A stretch of 55,542 nucleotides of DNA from Verrucomicrobiota bacterium (GTDB taxonomy: Bacteria; Verrucomicrobiota; Verrucomicrobiia; Limisphaerales; J093), in assembly GCA_016871715.1 (NCBI GenBank), contig VHCO01000021.1:1-55542 (forward strand), given 5' to 3'. The position numbers and the translations under genes were made by a program. The notes beneath the pieces were generated by a model. It saw nothing but the letters and a program-made list of their open reading frames with translations, was not told the DNA's origin and did no database searches. Within the stretch, counting starts at the first letter, position 1; each line of letters begins with the position of its first letter. Below, piece by piece: positions 45,064-54,313 of this stretch.

Positions 45064-46812
45064 TCATTCGGCCTCCGCTCCTTTGGCCACCGAATCCTGC
45101 GCCCGCAACAGATCGTGGAGGGTGACCAACCCCAGCACGCGTCCGCCGACACGGTCCACCAGCACCACCAACCCCGTTCGCGACTCGATCAACCGGAGTT
45201 GCAGCTCGCGGATGGTCTGGGCGGGCAAGCAGGTGACCGCCGGGATCAACTGTGGCGGGCGCTGCTCCCGCGTCGCCGCCTCCGCCTCCGCCCGGGTCAG
45301 CATGCCGATCACCCGCTCCGCCGCGAGGACCGGGAAGCGCCCGTAGGGGTGACGTTCGAGGACCTCCGCTAGGGCGGTCGGATCGAGGTAGGTCACCGTC
45401 ACGGGCTTGAAGTTGGCGATGGCCGACGCCGGCAACTGCTGCCAGCTCAGCAAGTCGCGCGGGGGCCGGACGTGTTCGATTTGGTGACCGTCTTGCTCGA
45501 GCAGGGCATCGTAGAAATTGCACGCGTTCAACCGTCGGCTGACCATCTGACTGACCAGCGCCCCGATCATCAGGACGGGCACCAGACCGAACTCATGCGT
45601 CATCTCGAACACGATCAGTATCCCCGTCACCGGCGCCCACACGACCGCCCCCAGACAGGCGCTCATGCCCACCACCGCCAGCGCTACCACGTCGGCCGGG
45701 GTCAAGCCCAGGCGCACCCCAAACCGCCCAGCACACCCATCGATCAGCCCTGCCACCAAGACCCCGCTCATCCCGCCCAAGAAGAGCGCCGGCGAGAAGA
45801 TCCCGCCGCAACCGCCGCAGCCGTAGCAGCAGAAGGTGGCGACGAACTTCGTCAGCAACAACAAACCGGCCAACTGCCAGCCCAACTCCCCCGCCAGCGC
45901 GCTGCTCAAGTCTTCGTAGCCGAGCCCGAACACCCCTAGGTGGCCCGTGCGCCAAAAGACGGCTACCCCTAACCCCCAAGTCACCCAGGCTCCCAGCGCG
46001 GGCCACAACCAGTTCGGCACTGACCGAACGGTTTTGACCCACGCGCGTAACCCGAGCGAGGCCCGCTGGAAATACACACCCACCCAACTCGCCAGGCCAG
46101 CCACCACCGGAGTCAGCACGTAGCCCAGCCACGTGGGCGGTTCGACGCCCCCAAGCTTGAAGGCGGGTTGATCCCCGATCGTCCCGTGCACCACCAGCGC
46201 GCCCAACACCGACGCCAACAACACGCTCCCCAACAGCCGGCTGTTCAGATTGCCGATGATCTCCTCGAGCACAAAGGTGATGGCCGCCAGCGGCGTGTTG
46301 AACGCCGCCGCTAAGCCCGCCGCCGCACCCGCCGCCGCCGCCGGTCGGCGCCCTTGTTTCGGCTCCCCGAGCCACTCCGCCAGGTTCGCTCCCACTCCGC
46401 CCGCCAGTTGCACGCTCGGGCCCTCGCGGCCCAGGCTCGAACCGCCCCCGATACTCAGGATCCCAGCCACGAACTTGACCCACACCACCCGCCGGGGCAC
46501 GTGGCCGAAGTCCTTCCAGAAGGCGACCTTGAGCTGAGGGATGCCACTGCCGGCCGCTTGGGGGCAGAACCGTTGGAGCAGCCACCCCACCAACAGCGCC
46601 GTGACTGTCACGATGCCAAAACTCCCAAGCGCAAGTACCGCCGGCGACGTTTCTCCCAACCGCAGCAGGCCGATCCCGTAAAGCCCGTTCATGCCCAGTT
46701 GAAACGCCACCGTCGCCAGACCGGCGCCCAAGCCGTACACGCCGGTCGACAAGACCGCGCGCGTTTGCCTGGGCAACCGCCGCACGTTGCGGGCAATCCA
46801 CTCCGCACTCAC
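45064..46812 (-). CDS. CLC-type chloride channel/transporter with CBS domains
   Basis: The 582-residue protein has the anion-pathway motifs GSGIPQLK, GREGPSVQ (with the gating Glu) and GGIFSPALFLGG, and about ten to twelve membrane helices. From residue 440 on, two CBS-like units follow (VTVTYLDPTALAEVLERH, YGRFPVLAAERVIGMLTR; VLVDRVGGRVLGLVTLHDLL), which may bind adenine nucleotides. The cysteine-rich FCCYGCGGCGG before the GIFSP motif is notable. Start is a GTG at 46812. Whether it is a channel or a Cl-/H+ exchanger cannot be decided here. Confidence 0.92.
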   Translation of the reverse strand: MSAEWIARNVRRLPRQTRAVLSTGVYGLGAGLATVAFQLGMNGLYGIGLLRLGETSPAVLALGSFGIVTVTALLVGWLLQRFCPQAAGSGIPQLKVAFWKDFGHVPRRVVWVKFVAGILSIGGGSSLGREGPSVQLAGGVGANLAEWLGEPKQGRRPAAAAGAAAGLAAAFNTPLAAITFVLEEIIGNLNSRLLGSVLLASVLGALVVHGTIGDQPAFKLGGVEPPTWLGYVLTPVVAGLASWVGVYFQRASLGLRAWVKTVRSVPNWLWPALGAWVTWGLGVAVFWRTGHLGVFGLGYEDLSSALAGELGWQLAGLLLLTKFVATFCCYGCGGCGGIFSPALFLGGMSGVLVAGLIDGCAGRFGVRLGLTPADVVALAVVGMSACLGAVVWAPVTGILIVFEMTHEFGLVPVLMIGALVSQMVSRRLNACNFYDALLEQDGHQIEHVRPPRDLLSWQQLPASAIANFKPVTVTYLDPTALAEVLERHPYGRFPVLAAERVIGMLTRAEAEAATREQRPPQLIPAVTCLPAQTIRELQLRLIESRTGLVVLVDRVGGRVLGLVTLHDLLRAQDSVAKGAEAE

Positions 46813-46893
46813 CGCCCCCAGTGTGGATTTGACCGGCTCGAGAGAAAAGCCCGGACCCGCGTTGTTTCGAAACCGGACCTCGGGACCGGCGTC

Positions 46894-46958
46894 GCGGCGA
46901 ACTGGCGTTCGCCGCTCTCTATTCCTTGTCTCGAACCAGCGGCGGACGCCAGTCCGCC
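46894..46958. repeat. Paired hairpins downstream of the respiratory operon
   Basis: A perfect 9-bp stem GCGGCGAAC-TGGC-GTTCGCCGC (46894-46915) and a 7-bp stem GGCGGAC-GCCA-GTCCGCC (46941-46958) lie 25 bp apart. They follow the last respiratory gene (stop at 47042) on the reverse strand. They may act as a bidirectional terminator or be REP-type repeats. The rest of 46813-47041 shows no gene. Confidence 0.5.
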
Positions 46959-47041
46959 TATAGGTTCATGGCCCCGATGAGCACGCCAAGGTGGGTGGAA
47001 GCTCCCCAGGCACGCCCAACAGCGCACGACGCGTGGCGGGC

Positions 47042-47716
47042 CTAATCGCTGTCGGGAACGGCCAACAACTCGGTAGCGGTCCAGTTCGAGTCTCGGCCTT
47101 GGGTCGCCTCGCGCACGGCCTTGACTTGTTCGGGCGACACGGCGCCGGCCTGGTTGCCCCAATCTTTGTTGGCCCGGGTGAAGGTGAGGACGGCGGCGAT
47201 GTCGGCGTCGGAGAGTTGGTCGCGCCAGGGGAGCATGACGTTGTTGTACTCGGTGCCGTTGACGGTGATGGGTCCGGTCAGGCCGTTGAGCACGATGCGG
47301 ATGAGGCGGTTTGGCCCGGCAGTATTGACCCAGTCCGACTCGGCCAGGGGCGGGAACTGACCGGGCAATCCGCGGCCATTGGGTTGGTGACAGGCCACGC
47401 AGTAGATCGTGTAGATGCGCCGGCCTTGTGCTATGAGGGCGTCGGTATCCGACTTCGGCACGCGCGCCTCGACGTCCGCCAAGTGTTCCCCGAGGTTAAA
47501 GACCAAGGGGTGGAACCCGCCTCCATTCTGATGCAAATACAGCGCGCCCCAGTAGCACATGAGGCCCAACAAACTCACCAGCCAGAGCGGCGTGTGGAAC
47601 TCCTCCGCCAGGCGCGGTTCGGCGTCGGCGTCCAGGGGCGCCGGCTCCGTTCGGGGCCGCCGGCCCGGGGCCGTTCGGGTCCGGGCGCGCGGCGTCGAGT
47701 GGGTTCCCGGCTTCAT
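47042..47716 (-). CDS. Membrane-anchored monohaem cytochrome c
   Basis: A proline/arginine-rich start, then one membrane helix (LWLVSLLGLMCYWGALYL), then a cytochrome c domain with CVACH (haem attachment) and a likely distal Met in NNVMLPW. 224 residues. In place and form it recalls a CcoP-like subunit with one haem. It overlaps ccoO by ATGA and ends the respiratory operon. It probably carries electrons between complex III and an oxidase. Confidence 0.88.
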   Translation of the reverse strand: MKPGTHSTPRARTRTAPGRRPRTEPAPLDADAEPRLAEEFHTPLWLVSLLGLMCYWGALYLHQNGGGFHPLVFNLGEHLADVEARVPKSDTDALIAQGRRIYTIYCVACHQPNGRGLPGQFPPLAESDWVNTAGPNRLIRIVLNGLTGPITVNGTEYNNVMLPWRDQLSDADIAAVLTFTRANKDWGNQAGAVSPEQVKAVREATQGRDSNWTATELLAVPDSD

Positions 47717-48438
47717 GGCGTCACGGTCGCGTTGGTGGCCGGGACGGCGTTGGTCGGAGGACCATTGGTCGGGCTGAGCGCGTCTTGGACCTGGTTGGTG
47801 TCCGCTTTCGGCGGCGGCGTGGGGAAGACCTCGTAGAAGCGGGCCTCGGCGCGCAAGCTCTCGAGATAAGCGACCAGGGCCAGCGCGTCGGGACCGGGGA
47901 CAACCTCGAATCCCGGCGGCGGGGCAAAGGGCCCAACCAGCGGCAGGGCGTCGCCGGAGGGGGTAGCCCCGGGCGGGAGTTTCCGCGTCTCGAACAGGTA
48001 CGGGTACCGCGGCATGAGCGAGTTAGGGATGAGGACGCGGGCATTGTAGAGCTTCAGCAGGAGGGTGGTGCGGTTGGTCTCGCGCGCGCCCAGGTTGGCC
48101 AAGTCAGGTCCCAAGCGCATCTGGCCGAGCAGGACCGGTTGATCCCGCAAATAATCGCGCGCAACGGTGCGGCGGACACCCCAGCGGCGCTTGAGATCGG
48201 GGCCTTCACCTGCCGGTCTCACTTGTTGGGTGTGGCAATAGTAACAGCCTTGCTCGCGATAGACCTCGGCCCCTTGGAGCGCCAGACCGGAGCGTCCACC
48301 CGGATAGGACTCGCCGGTCTCCTCGAGCACGACCATGTCCTGCTGGCCGAACTGGAGGTGGGGCACGATCACCAGGCCGAGCCAGGAGGCAATGACCGCC
48401 GCGAACACGCCGAGGAAGACTAGCGGCCCCTGGTTCAT
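47713..48438 (-). CDS. ccoO: cbb3-type oxidase subunit II-like cytochrome c
   Basis: The 241-residue protein has an N-terminal membrane helix (VFLGVFAAVIASWLGLVIVP), a CcoO-type haem motif EQGCYYCHTQQVRP and the later MPRYPYLFETRKLP. These are typical of CcoO, which receives electrons in cbb3 oxidases. The C-terminal tail is rich in Thr, Asn and Pro. The start at 48438 overlaps the ccoN-like stop (ATGA), and the stop overlaps the next cytochrome gene (ATGA). Its partner CcoN-like protein lacks copper ligands, so this pair may not reduce oxygen. Confidence 0.9.
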   Translation of the reverse strand: MNQGPLVFLGVFAAVIASWLGLVIVPHLQFGQQDMVVLEETGESYPGGRSGLALQGAEVYREQGCYYCHTQQVRPAGEGPDLKRRWGVRRTVARDYLRDQPVLLGQMRLGPDLANLGARETNRTTLLLKLYNARVLIPNSLMPRYPYLFETRKLPPGATPSGDALPLVGPFAPPPGFEVVPGPDALALVAYLESLRAEARFYEVFPTPPPKADTNQVQDALSPTNGPPTNAVPATNATVTP

Positions 48439-49907
48439 GCCTTCACCTCCTGCGCTGTCGCCGTCGGCTCGAGGAGTTCCCGGGCCAGCGGCGCACATAC
48501 GTCGCGACACCAGCGCGTGATCAGCCAAGCGACGTGCGCCGCCAACGCGCCGTAGCCCACTAACAGGATCAGGTTCGCCAGCGTGCCCGTGGCCGCAAAC
48601 GGCAGGTAACGCTTGATCACATAGAAGAACGGCAAGGCCGGGTCGTTCATCGTCGTTCCGTGGACCAACCCACCGGCGGCGTAGGCCACGAAGAACAGCC
48701 CCACGCCGACCACCTGACAGTAGAAATGCAGGCGCGTGAGGCCAGGCGAGGGCCAATCCCGACCCGTCAACTTCGGCACGACATAATAAGCGGCGCCCAG
48801 CATGGCCAGGGCGAAGAAGCCGTCGAGCCAGAGATGGTCGAGCCCCGGCGTGAAGAGGGTGAACTGCGTGGTCCGTCGCAGGAAGCCGAGCGCGCTCAGC
48901 GAACTCAAACCCGCTCCGAGCAGGTAAGCGTAGTAGGCCAGTCGGGCAAAACGCAGCGCCGGCATGGCCGCCTCCCCCGGTAAACGCGGCGCAGCGCGCA
49001 CCACGGGGTAAAGGTTCAGGGCGACCGCCACCACGCCAAAGAGATTCAGCACCGACGCCACCACGCTCAGGCTCGACATCCAAGCCGGGAACGGTCCGCC
49101 CACATAACGCTGGAGGCCGCCCAACGGGCCAAAAATCGCCAGAGACCAAAACCCGAACACGGCCAAGCTGCGGCTGGGGACCGGCCGGCCGGTGAGTTTG
49201 GGAAGGAAGTAGAAGAGACTGCCCAAGCCCAGGAAGCCCAACCAGAGCGTCGCCAGGTTGTGCGCGAACCAGGCTTGGGCGGCCACCTGGAGCACGCCGC
49301 GCAAGGGCGAGTAAACGGTCAGCAAGGTCGCCGACGCGTACAGCCAGGGGAAGGCGAACAAGGCGGCGAGCAGATACCACTGCGAGACGTAGAGGTCACC
49401 CGGGCGCCGCCGACCGAAGGCGATCAATCCCCAGGCGGCCAGGCACACGTACGCCGTCATCAAGATCGGCGGCACGTACCGCGGGAACTCGAGGGATTCG
49501 AACCCCGTGCCTCCACCGAGCAGAATCCCGAACACTCCCAGCGCGACGCCCAGGTTCCAAAAACCGCCTACCAACAGCAGGCCCACCCCGCCGGTCAACC
49601 AGGTCCCCCCGAGCCGCGCGATGAGCCACAGGGCGATGCCCAAGCCGATTTGGCTGGCGAAGCCGAAGACGAACGCGTGGCCGGCAGCGGGCTGCACCCG
49701 GCCGTAGGTGAGCCAGGGCCATTCGGCGAGGAACCCGGGGCCGTGGAGTTTGATCGAGGCCAACACCGCCAGGACGCCTGCGACCAACAGCCAGGCCAGG
49801 GCCAACCCGAGCAAGCCCAACACCGGCCACCGGCAAGAAGTGTCGACCTCCGCCGGACGAGCCCGTGGGGGGGCAGGGGTGACGGTCGAGTCAGAGGCGG
49901 CGGCCAT
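48435..49907 (-). CDS. CcoN-like haem-copper oxidase subunit I lacking Cu-B ligands
   Basis: The 490-residue, 12-helix protein aligns by eye with CcoN along its length: LTYGRVQPAAGHAFVFGF, QAWFAHNLATLWLGFLGLG, FYFLPKLTGRPV and AAYYVVPKLTGRDWP. Key ligands are missing. The GPHH pair of Cu-B is replaced by GPLGGLQRY (261-268), and the GHVH haem-ligand pair is reduced to one His (LDHLW, His358). His216 in WFAHN is kept. It therefore cannot be an ordinary oxygen-reducing site. It sits directly after the alternative complex III genes and before ccoO, so an electron-transfer or structural role in a complex is inferred. Confidence 0.85.
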   Translation of the reverse strand: MAAASDSTVTPAPPRARPAEVDTSCRWPVLGLLGLALAWLLVAGVLAVLASIKLHGPGFLAEWPWLTYGRVQPAAGHAFVFGFASQIGLGIALWLIARLGGTWLTGGVGLLLVGGFWNLGVALGVFGILLGGGTGFESLEFPRYVPPILMTAYVCLAAWGLIAFGRRRPGDLYVSQWYLLAALFAFPWLYASATLLTVYSPLRGVLQVAAQAWFAHNLATLWLGFLGLGSLFYFLPKLTGRPVPSRSLAVFGFWSLAIFGPLGGLQRYVGGPFPAWMSSLSVVASVLNLFGVVAVALNLYPVVRAAPRLPGEAAMPALRFARLAYYAYLLGAGLSSLSALGFLRRTTQFTLFTPGLDHLWLDGFFALAMLGAAYYVVPKLTGRDWPSPGLTRLHFYCQVVGVGLFFVAYAAGGLVHGTTMNDPALPFFYVIKRYLPFAATGTLANLILLVGYGALAAHVAWLITRWCRDVCAPLARELLEPTATAQEVKA

Positions 49908-49960
49908 CGCGATTCGATTCAGCCGAGGTCGAGCAACGGTAAGGTCTCACAAGCCTCGGC

Positions 49961-50332
49961 TTACTCATACGGATTGGGCGGCGGTGGCGGTTTGGCGGTG
50001 GCCTTTTCGAGGCGTTCGAGGAGGTCTTGGCGCGCGGCCGCCGGGTCCTGTGCGCGGGCCAAAGTCAGCTCGATGGCGCGAGCGATGGGCAGGCGGACGA
50101 GCCCTTTGTTCTTGTCGATCCAGCCATAGGAAGTGAGCGCGGTCTGATTCTCGGCACGCAGCTCGGCGAGGTTCTTGAGGCGCAGCTCGGCGCGGGCCTG
50201 GTCAATGCCGGGCGGCCGGGTGCGCTGCACGACAAAGTGCGTGAGCCAACCCACGATCAGCAAGGTGCCGGCGATCCCCACAAACCATGCGCCGGCCTTC
50301 GCTCGGTCCCAGTTTCCAGTCACGGTGTTCAT
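49961..50332 (-). CDS. Small membrane protein conserved in the complex III/oxidase cluster
   Basis: The 123-residue protein has one N-terminal helix (AWFVGIAGTLLIVGWLTHFV) and a soluble part with ENQTALTSYGWIDKNKGLVR followed by LPIARAIELTL, then a proline-rich end. I recall similar small proteins with a YGW-D...G-VRLPI motif next to these genes in other verrucomicrobia, but no function is known to me. It overlaps actF by ATGA. It is a candidate accessory subunit of the complex. Confidence 0.7.
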   Translation of the reverse strand: MNTVTGNWDRAKAGAWFVGIAGTLLIVGWLTHFVVQRTRPPGIDQARAELRLKNLAELRAENQTALTSYGWIDKNKGLVRLPIARAIELTLARAQDPAAARQDLLERLEKATAKPPPPPNPYE

Positions 50333-51612
50333 GACGCCCCCCTCCTCCCGTCGGCTCCGGCATCCGCCAACTCGTCGGTCTCATCCATCTCGCCCCCGGA
50401 GATGGGGGAAGCGACCGGATGCACGTGCCCCATGGCCTCGGCCAGGCGCGGATCGCGAAGCGGATAGGGCGGATGGCGGTGGAGGCTCTTGAGCCAGGCC
50501 TTGGCCAGAAGGCCACCTATCAACGCCGTGCAGGCCAGATCCAGCCAAGCCCACTGCCACGGGTAACCGTCCGGGTGGGCGACCGGCAGGATATTGAAGG
50601 CCAGGTCAAGGTAGTGCATCGCCCAGGCCCAGAGACAGACCGGGAGCATCCAGCCGAAGGTCAACTTGAGGTCGATGCGCAGCAGGGCCAAGAACGGCAC
50701 GAAGAAATGGCCGAAGATAATCACTAGGCCCACGTAGAACCAGGTGCCCTGCTCGCGGATGACGTACCAGAAGGTCTCCTCCGGCACGTTGGCATTCCAG
50801 ATGATGAAATACTGGGAGAAATGGATGTAGGCGTAGAACACCGTAAAGGCAAAGAGCAACGAACCGAGAAAGTAGAACTGGTGCTCGTGCAACACCGCCT
50901 CGAGGGTCCGCGTCCGCTTCAAAACCATGGTGATGATATACACCGTCGCCACGGTGAGCCAGACACTGGCAGCAAAATAGTAGACGCCGTACATGGTCGA
51001 AAACCAGTGGTACATCAGGCCCTTCATCCACAAGATGGCCGCCAAGGTCAGCGTGAGCGCAAACAGGAAAATCCCCCCGCCCGCGTACCGGCGCATCTTG
51101 TAGGTGCACTCCGGTGCGCCGGTCTGGTCTTGCCGCAGCGACCAATACCGCAGCCGGCTGCTCAGCCACCACCAGACCCCGAAGCAGAGGGCCGTCACCG
51201 CGTACCAAGCCGGCTTAGTAAACAGCGGCCACTTCGCGTGCAGCGCGTGGTCGGCGTGCGGGTCGGCGACGCTCATCCAGCCGTAGAGCGTGGGGGCGAG
51301 GACGGCAATGGGCAGGAACAGGACCGCCAGCCAAGGAGCCAGGAGACAGGCCAGGTGCTCGCAGAACCGGCGGATCGGCACCGACCAACCGGCGTCGAAC
51401 AAGTGATGCACCAGCACCAGAAACAGCCCGCCCAAAGCGAGGCTGAGGAAAAACATGAACGCCAGCAGCCACGAGTACCCAAACTGCCGCGGGCTCAGGA
51501 CGAGCCCGAGCAACGCGCCGGCGGCGCCGCCCACGATGAGCCAGTTGGGCACCTGCCGCCAGCGCGACAGGTCCAGGGGCGGGGCGTTGGGGATGTGGGG
51601 GGAGGAACTCAT
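50329..51612 (-). CDS. actF: Alternative complex III subunit ActF (NrfD-like paralogue, quinol-site subunit)
   Basis: The 427-residue integral membrane protein has about ten helices and the pattern of ActF: an early VGGAAGALLGLVLSP, then SWLLAFMFFLSLALGGLFLV and VHHLFDAGWSVPIRRFCEH, then FHYAYIHFSQYFIIWN-type elements (YAYIHFSQYFIIWNANVP). Alternative complex III oxidises quinol and passes electrons to cytochrome c, replacing the bc1 complex. The gene starts 3 bp after actE and overlaps the small membrane protein gene. Confidence 0.92.
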   Translation of the reverse strand: MSSSPHIPNAPPLDLSRWRQVPNWLIVGGAAGALLGLVLSPRQFGYSWLLAFMFFLSLALGGLFLVLVHHLFDAGWSVPIRRFCEHLACLLAPWLAVLFLPIAVLAPTLYGWMSVADPHADHALHAKWPLFTKPAWYAVTALCFGVWWWLSSRLRYWSLRQDQTGAPECTYKMRRYAGGGIFLFALTLTLAAILWMKGLMYHWFSTMYGVYYFAASVWLTVATVYIITMVLKRTRTLEAVLHEHQFYFLGSLLFAFTVFYAYIHFSQYFIIWNANVPEETFWYVIREQGTWFYVGLVIIFGHFFVPFLALLRIDLKLTFGWMLPVCLWAWAMHYLDLAFNILPVAHPDGYPWQWAWLDLACTALIGGLLAKAWLKSLHRHPPYPLRDPRLAEAMGHVHPVASPISGGEMDETDELADAGADGRRGAS

Positions 51613-51615
51613 ACC

Positions 51616-52260
51616 CTAGGGCTGGAGCGCGGAGCGATGCTCAGCGGGCACATCGTCCAGCGTGGCGAGGTGGCTCAGTTGCAGCGCCCGCACGTAGGCG
51701 AGGATCGCCCAACGGTCGCGCACACTCAGGTTGGCGCCGTAGCCTTGCATCAGGTTCTTGCCGTAAGTGAGGGTGTGGTAAAGCTCGCCATCGGGCAGGC
51801 GCACCATGCGCGGATCGTGCAGGTTCCCGATGACCACCATACCGTATTTGGGCGTAATGCCTTTGCCGTCGCCCTGCGGCCCGTGACAGGGCAGGCAATG
51901 GATCTGGTAGCGTTCCTGGCCCCGCGCCAGCAACGCCGCCGATGGCCGCAACGGACTGAGCTCGACGTAATTGGTCGTTCCCGCCACGCGGCCGGTGTTG
52001 ACCGGGTGCTCCTCGAAGGGATACACGGATTGGCCTGCCACCTCGAGCGGTTGGCTTCGGGCGATCGTCCCCTCGACCGGCAGCCGCGAACCGAAGCGAT
52101 CGGCGAAAAACTCGTCCCGGGTTTGCGGGCGAATCTTGGGTTGCCGGTCCATGTCCGAAAAGACCTCGAGCGGCGGGCGGCGCGAGCTGCTCCCGCGGAA
52201 GCCGGCCACGCTCAAGACCGCGATGAGGGCCAGGGCGAATATGGCGAGGAAGTAACGCAT
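51616..52260 (-). CDS. actE: Alternative complex III cytochrome c subunit ActE
   Basis: After an N-terminal hydrophobic segment (FLAIFALALIAVLSVAG) the 214-residue protein has DMDRQPKIRPQ, common in ActE, and one haem site CLPCHGPQGDGKG. LMQGYGANLSVRDRWAILAY carries the likely axial Met and the final cytochrome helix. It relays electrons from the Fe-S/quinol part of the complex. It lies 3 bp after actD and 3 bp before actF. Confidence 0.93.
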   Translation of the reverse strand: MRYFLAIFALALIAVLSVAGFRGSSSRRPPLEVFSDMDRQPKIRPQTRDEFFADRFGSRLPVEGTIARSQPLEVAGQSVYPFEEHPVNTGRVAGTTNYVELSPLRPSAALLARGQERYQIHCLPCHGPQGDGKGITPKYGMVVIGNLHDPRMVRLPDGELYHTLTYGKNLMQGYGANLSVRDRWAILAYVRALQLSHLATLDDVPAEHRSALQP

Positions 52261-52263
52261 CGT

Positions 52264-52803
52264 TCAGTCCTCCACCCATTCCAACCGCGCGCTGCCGGCG
52301 GCCTCGAGCAACTGGCGGGTCTGCTCGGGCTGATACTTGGCGTCGGCGGTCTCGATCACCAAGAAGAACTTGTCATGTGTGGCGAGCTTGAAACGCCCGT
52401 GTTTAAGGAGCGGATGATGCAACCGCGGCAACCGGTTCAGGATCAGCATCCCCAACAAGGCGCCGAAGGCCCCGAGCAGGATCGTGAGTTCGTAGGCGAC
52501 CGGGAAAGCGGAAAACGGGCTGAACAAGGGCTTGCCACCGACGGGGATGGGGTAATCGAACCGGTTCATGAACCAGATCATCAGATTGCCAACGGCAAAC
52601 CCGGTCGACCCGCCCAGGAACGAGAACCAACCCACGCGCGAGTTTTTCAGGCCCATCGCCTTGTCCATGCCGTGCACGGGGTAGGGCGTGAAGACGTCCC
52701 ACTGTCGGTACCCGGCGTCGCGCACTTTCTCCGCCGCGTGCATGAGGGCGGCGGGCGTGTCGAACTCGGCGAGCAACCCGTATGGCTTGGCGCCCTCACT
52801 CAT
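52264..52803 (-). CDS. actD: Alternative complex III subunit ActD (DUF3341)
   Basis: This 179-residue protein begins YGLLAEFDTPAALMHAAEKVR, then YRQWDVFTPYPVHGMDKAMG, the DUF3341 signature. Two membrane helices follow (FLGGSTGFAVGNLMIWF and AYELTILLGAFGALLGMLIL). ActD is a small structural subunit of the complex. The start at 52803 has a good ribosome binding site (GGAGGT, 8 bases before the ATG) and is preferred over upstream in-frame codons that lie in non-coding sequence. Confidence 0.93.
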   Translation of the reverse strand: MSEGAKPYGLLAEFDTPAALMHAAEKVRDAGYRQWDVFTPYPVHGMDKAMGLKNSRVGWFSFLGGSTGFAVGNLMIWFMNRFDYPIPVGGKPLFSPFSAFPVAYELTILLGAFGALLGMLILNRLPRLHHPLLKHGRFKLATHDKFFLVIETADAKYQPEQTRQLLEAAGSARLEWVED

Positions 52804-52879
52804 AAGCCACCTCCGCCGAAGCTGCCCCACCCCGCGGAAGGCAACGCCCGCTCGATCCTCCGTCGGTTCCCGAGCGCGC

Positions 52880-54313
52880 TCATGCCGGGTGCCCTCCAGA
52901 TTTGGCGCCGCCGAGCGGGTGGTGCGGATCGGCCTGCGGGGTGACGCCTTTGACCTCGGCAATGGCGATCATGGGCAGGAAGCGCATGAACAGGAGAAAA
53001 CAGGTGAAGAACAGGCCGAAGGTACCGAGGTAGGTACACACGTCGACCCAGGTCGGCAGGTAATGTCCCCAGTTGGCGGCGAGGAAATCGCGGTGGAGGG
53101 AGATGACAATGATGACAAAGCGCTCGAACCACATGCCGACGTTGACGACGATCGAGAGGATCCAGACCACCAGGAGGTTGCTCCGGATCCGCCTGGACCA
53201 GAAGAGCTGCGGCGCCACCACGTTGCAGAAGATCATCGTCCAGTACCCCCAAGCGTACGGGCCCATGGCGCGGTTGATGAAGGCGAAGCGCTCGTAGGGA
53301 CTGCCGCTGTACCAAGCGATGAAGAACTCCATCCCGTACGCATAACCGACGATGGATCCCGTGGCCAAGGTCACTTTGCACATCACGTCGATGTGGCGCT
53401 GGGTGATGATGTCCTCGAGGTGACACCACTTCCGCAACGGGATCAGCAAGGTCAAAACCATGCCGAACCCGGAGAAGATGGCGCCGGCGACGAAATAGGG
53501 CGGGAAGATGGTGGTGTGCCAGCCCGGCAATTGGGAAACCGCGAAATCCAACGACACAATCGAGTGGACCGAGAGGACCAGGGGCGTCGAGAGCCCGGCC
53601 AGAATCAAGTAGGCCTTCTCGTAGTTGCTCCAGTGCCGATTGGAGCCGGTCCAGCCCAGCGCGAACAGGCCGTAGAAGAACTTCCGAAGCTTCGTCTTAG
53701 CCCGGTCGCGGAAGACCGCCAGGTCCGGGATCAGGCCCATGTACCAAAAGAGGACCGAGACGGTGAAGTAGGTCGAGACAGCGAACACGTCCCACATGAG
53801 CGGGGAGCGGAACTGGGGCCAAAGGCTTTGGGAGTTATGGACAGGGAACAGCCACCAGTCGAACCAGATGCGCCCCACGTGCAGCGCAGGATAAATGCCG
53901 GCGCACATGACGGCAAAGATGGTCATGGCCTCGGCGGCGCGGTTGACAGCCGTGCGCCAGCGTTGGCGCAGCAGGAAGAGAATGGCAGAGATGAGCGTGC
54001 CCGCGTGGCCGATACCGATCCACCAGACGAAGTTGATGATGTCCCAACCCCACATGACCGGGTGGTTGTTGCCCCAGACGCCCACCCCCGTCGAGATCTG
54101 ATAGACCAGCATTGCCCCGAGCAGCAACAACGCCACCACGCTCGGCACAAACGCCACCCACCACCACAGCGGCGCCCGCCCCTCGACAATCCCCGCGACT
54201 CGATCCGAAACCCACGCCAAGCTCCGCTGGTTCGCCACCAACGGCACGCGCTCCAACTCCTGCGGTGGCCCGATCACGCGCACCTCGGCGCCCGGCGGCA
54301 CGGCCCCGGCCAT
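52880..54313 (-). CDS. actC: Alternative complex III membrane subunit ActC (NrfD family)
   Basis: The 477-residue protein has about ten membrane helices and typical ActC segments: [20 protein letters not shown] near residue 90, [20 protein letters not shown], and [29 protein letters not shown]. It forms the quinol-side membrane arm next to the Fe-S subunit ActB. The start overlaps the actB stop as TGATG, and it ends 76 bp before actD. Confidence 0.94.
   Translation of the reverse strand: MAGAVPPGAEVRVIGPPQELERVPLVANQRSLAWVSDRVAGIVEGRAPLWWWVAFVPSVVALLLLGAMLVYQISTGVGVWGNNHPVMWGWDIINFVWWIGIGHAGTLISAILFLLRQRWRTAVNRAAEAMTIFAVMCAGIYPALHVGRIWFDWWLFPVHNSQSLWPQFRSPLMWDVFAVSTYFTVSVLFWYMGLIPDLAVFRDRAKTKLRKFFYGLFALGWTGSNRHWSNYEKAYLILAGLSTPLVLSVHSIVSLDFAVSQLPGWHTTIFPPYFVAGAIFSGFGMVLTLLIPLRKWCHLEDIITQRHIDVMCKVTLATGSIVGYAYGMEFFIAWYSGSPYERFAFINRAMGPYAWGYWTMIFCNVVAPQLFWSRRIRSNLLVVWILSIVVNVGMWFERFVIIVISLHRDFLAANWGHYLPTWVDVCTYLGTFGLFFTCFLLFMRFLPMIAIAEVKGVTPQADPHHPLGGAKSGGHPA

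Noticed and set aside
50821..52944. A 707-residue forward open frame
   Set aside because: It is antisense to actF, actE and actD and is rich in Gln/Arg/His/Glu, as expected for the shadow of membrane proteins.
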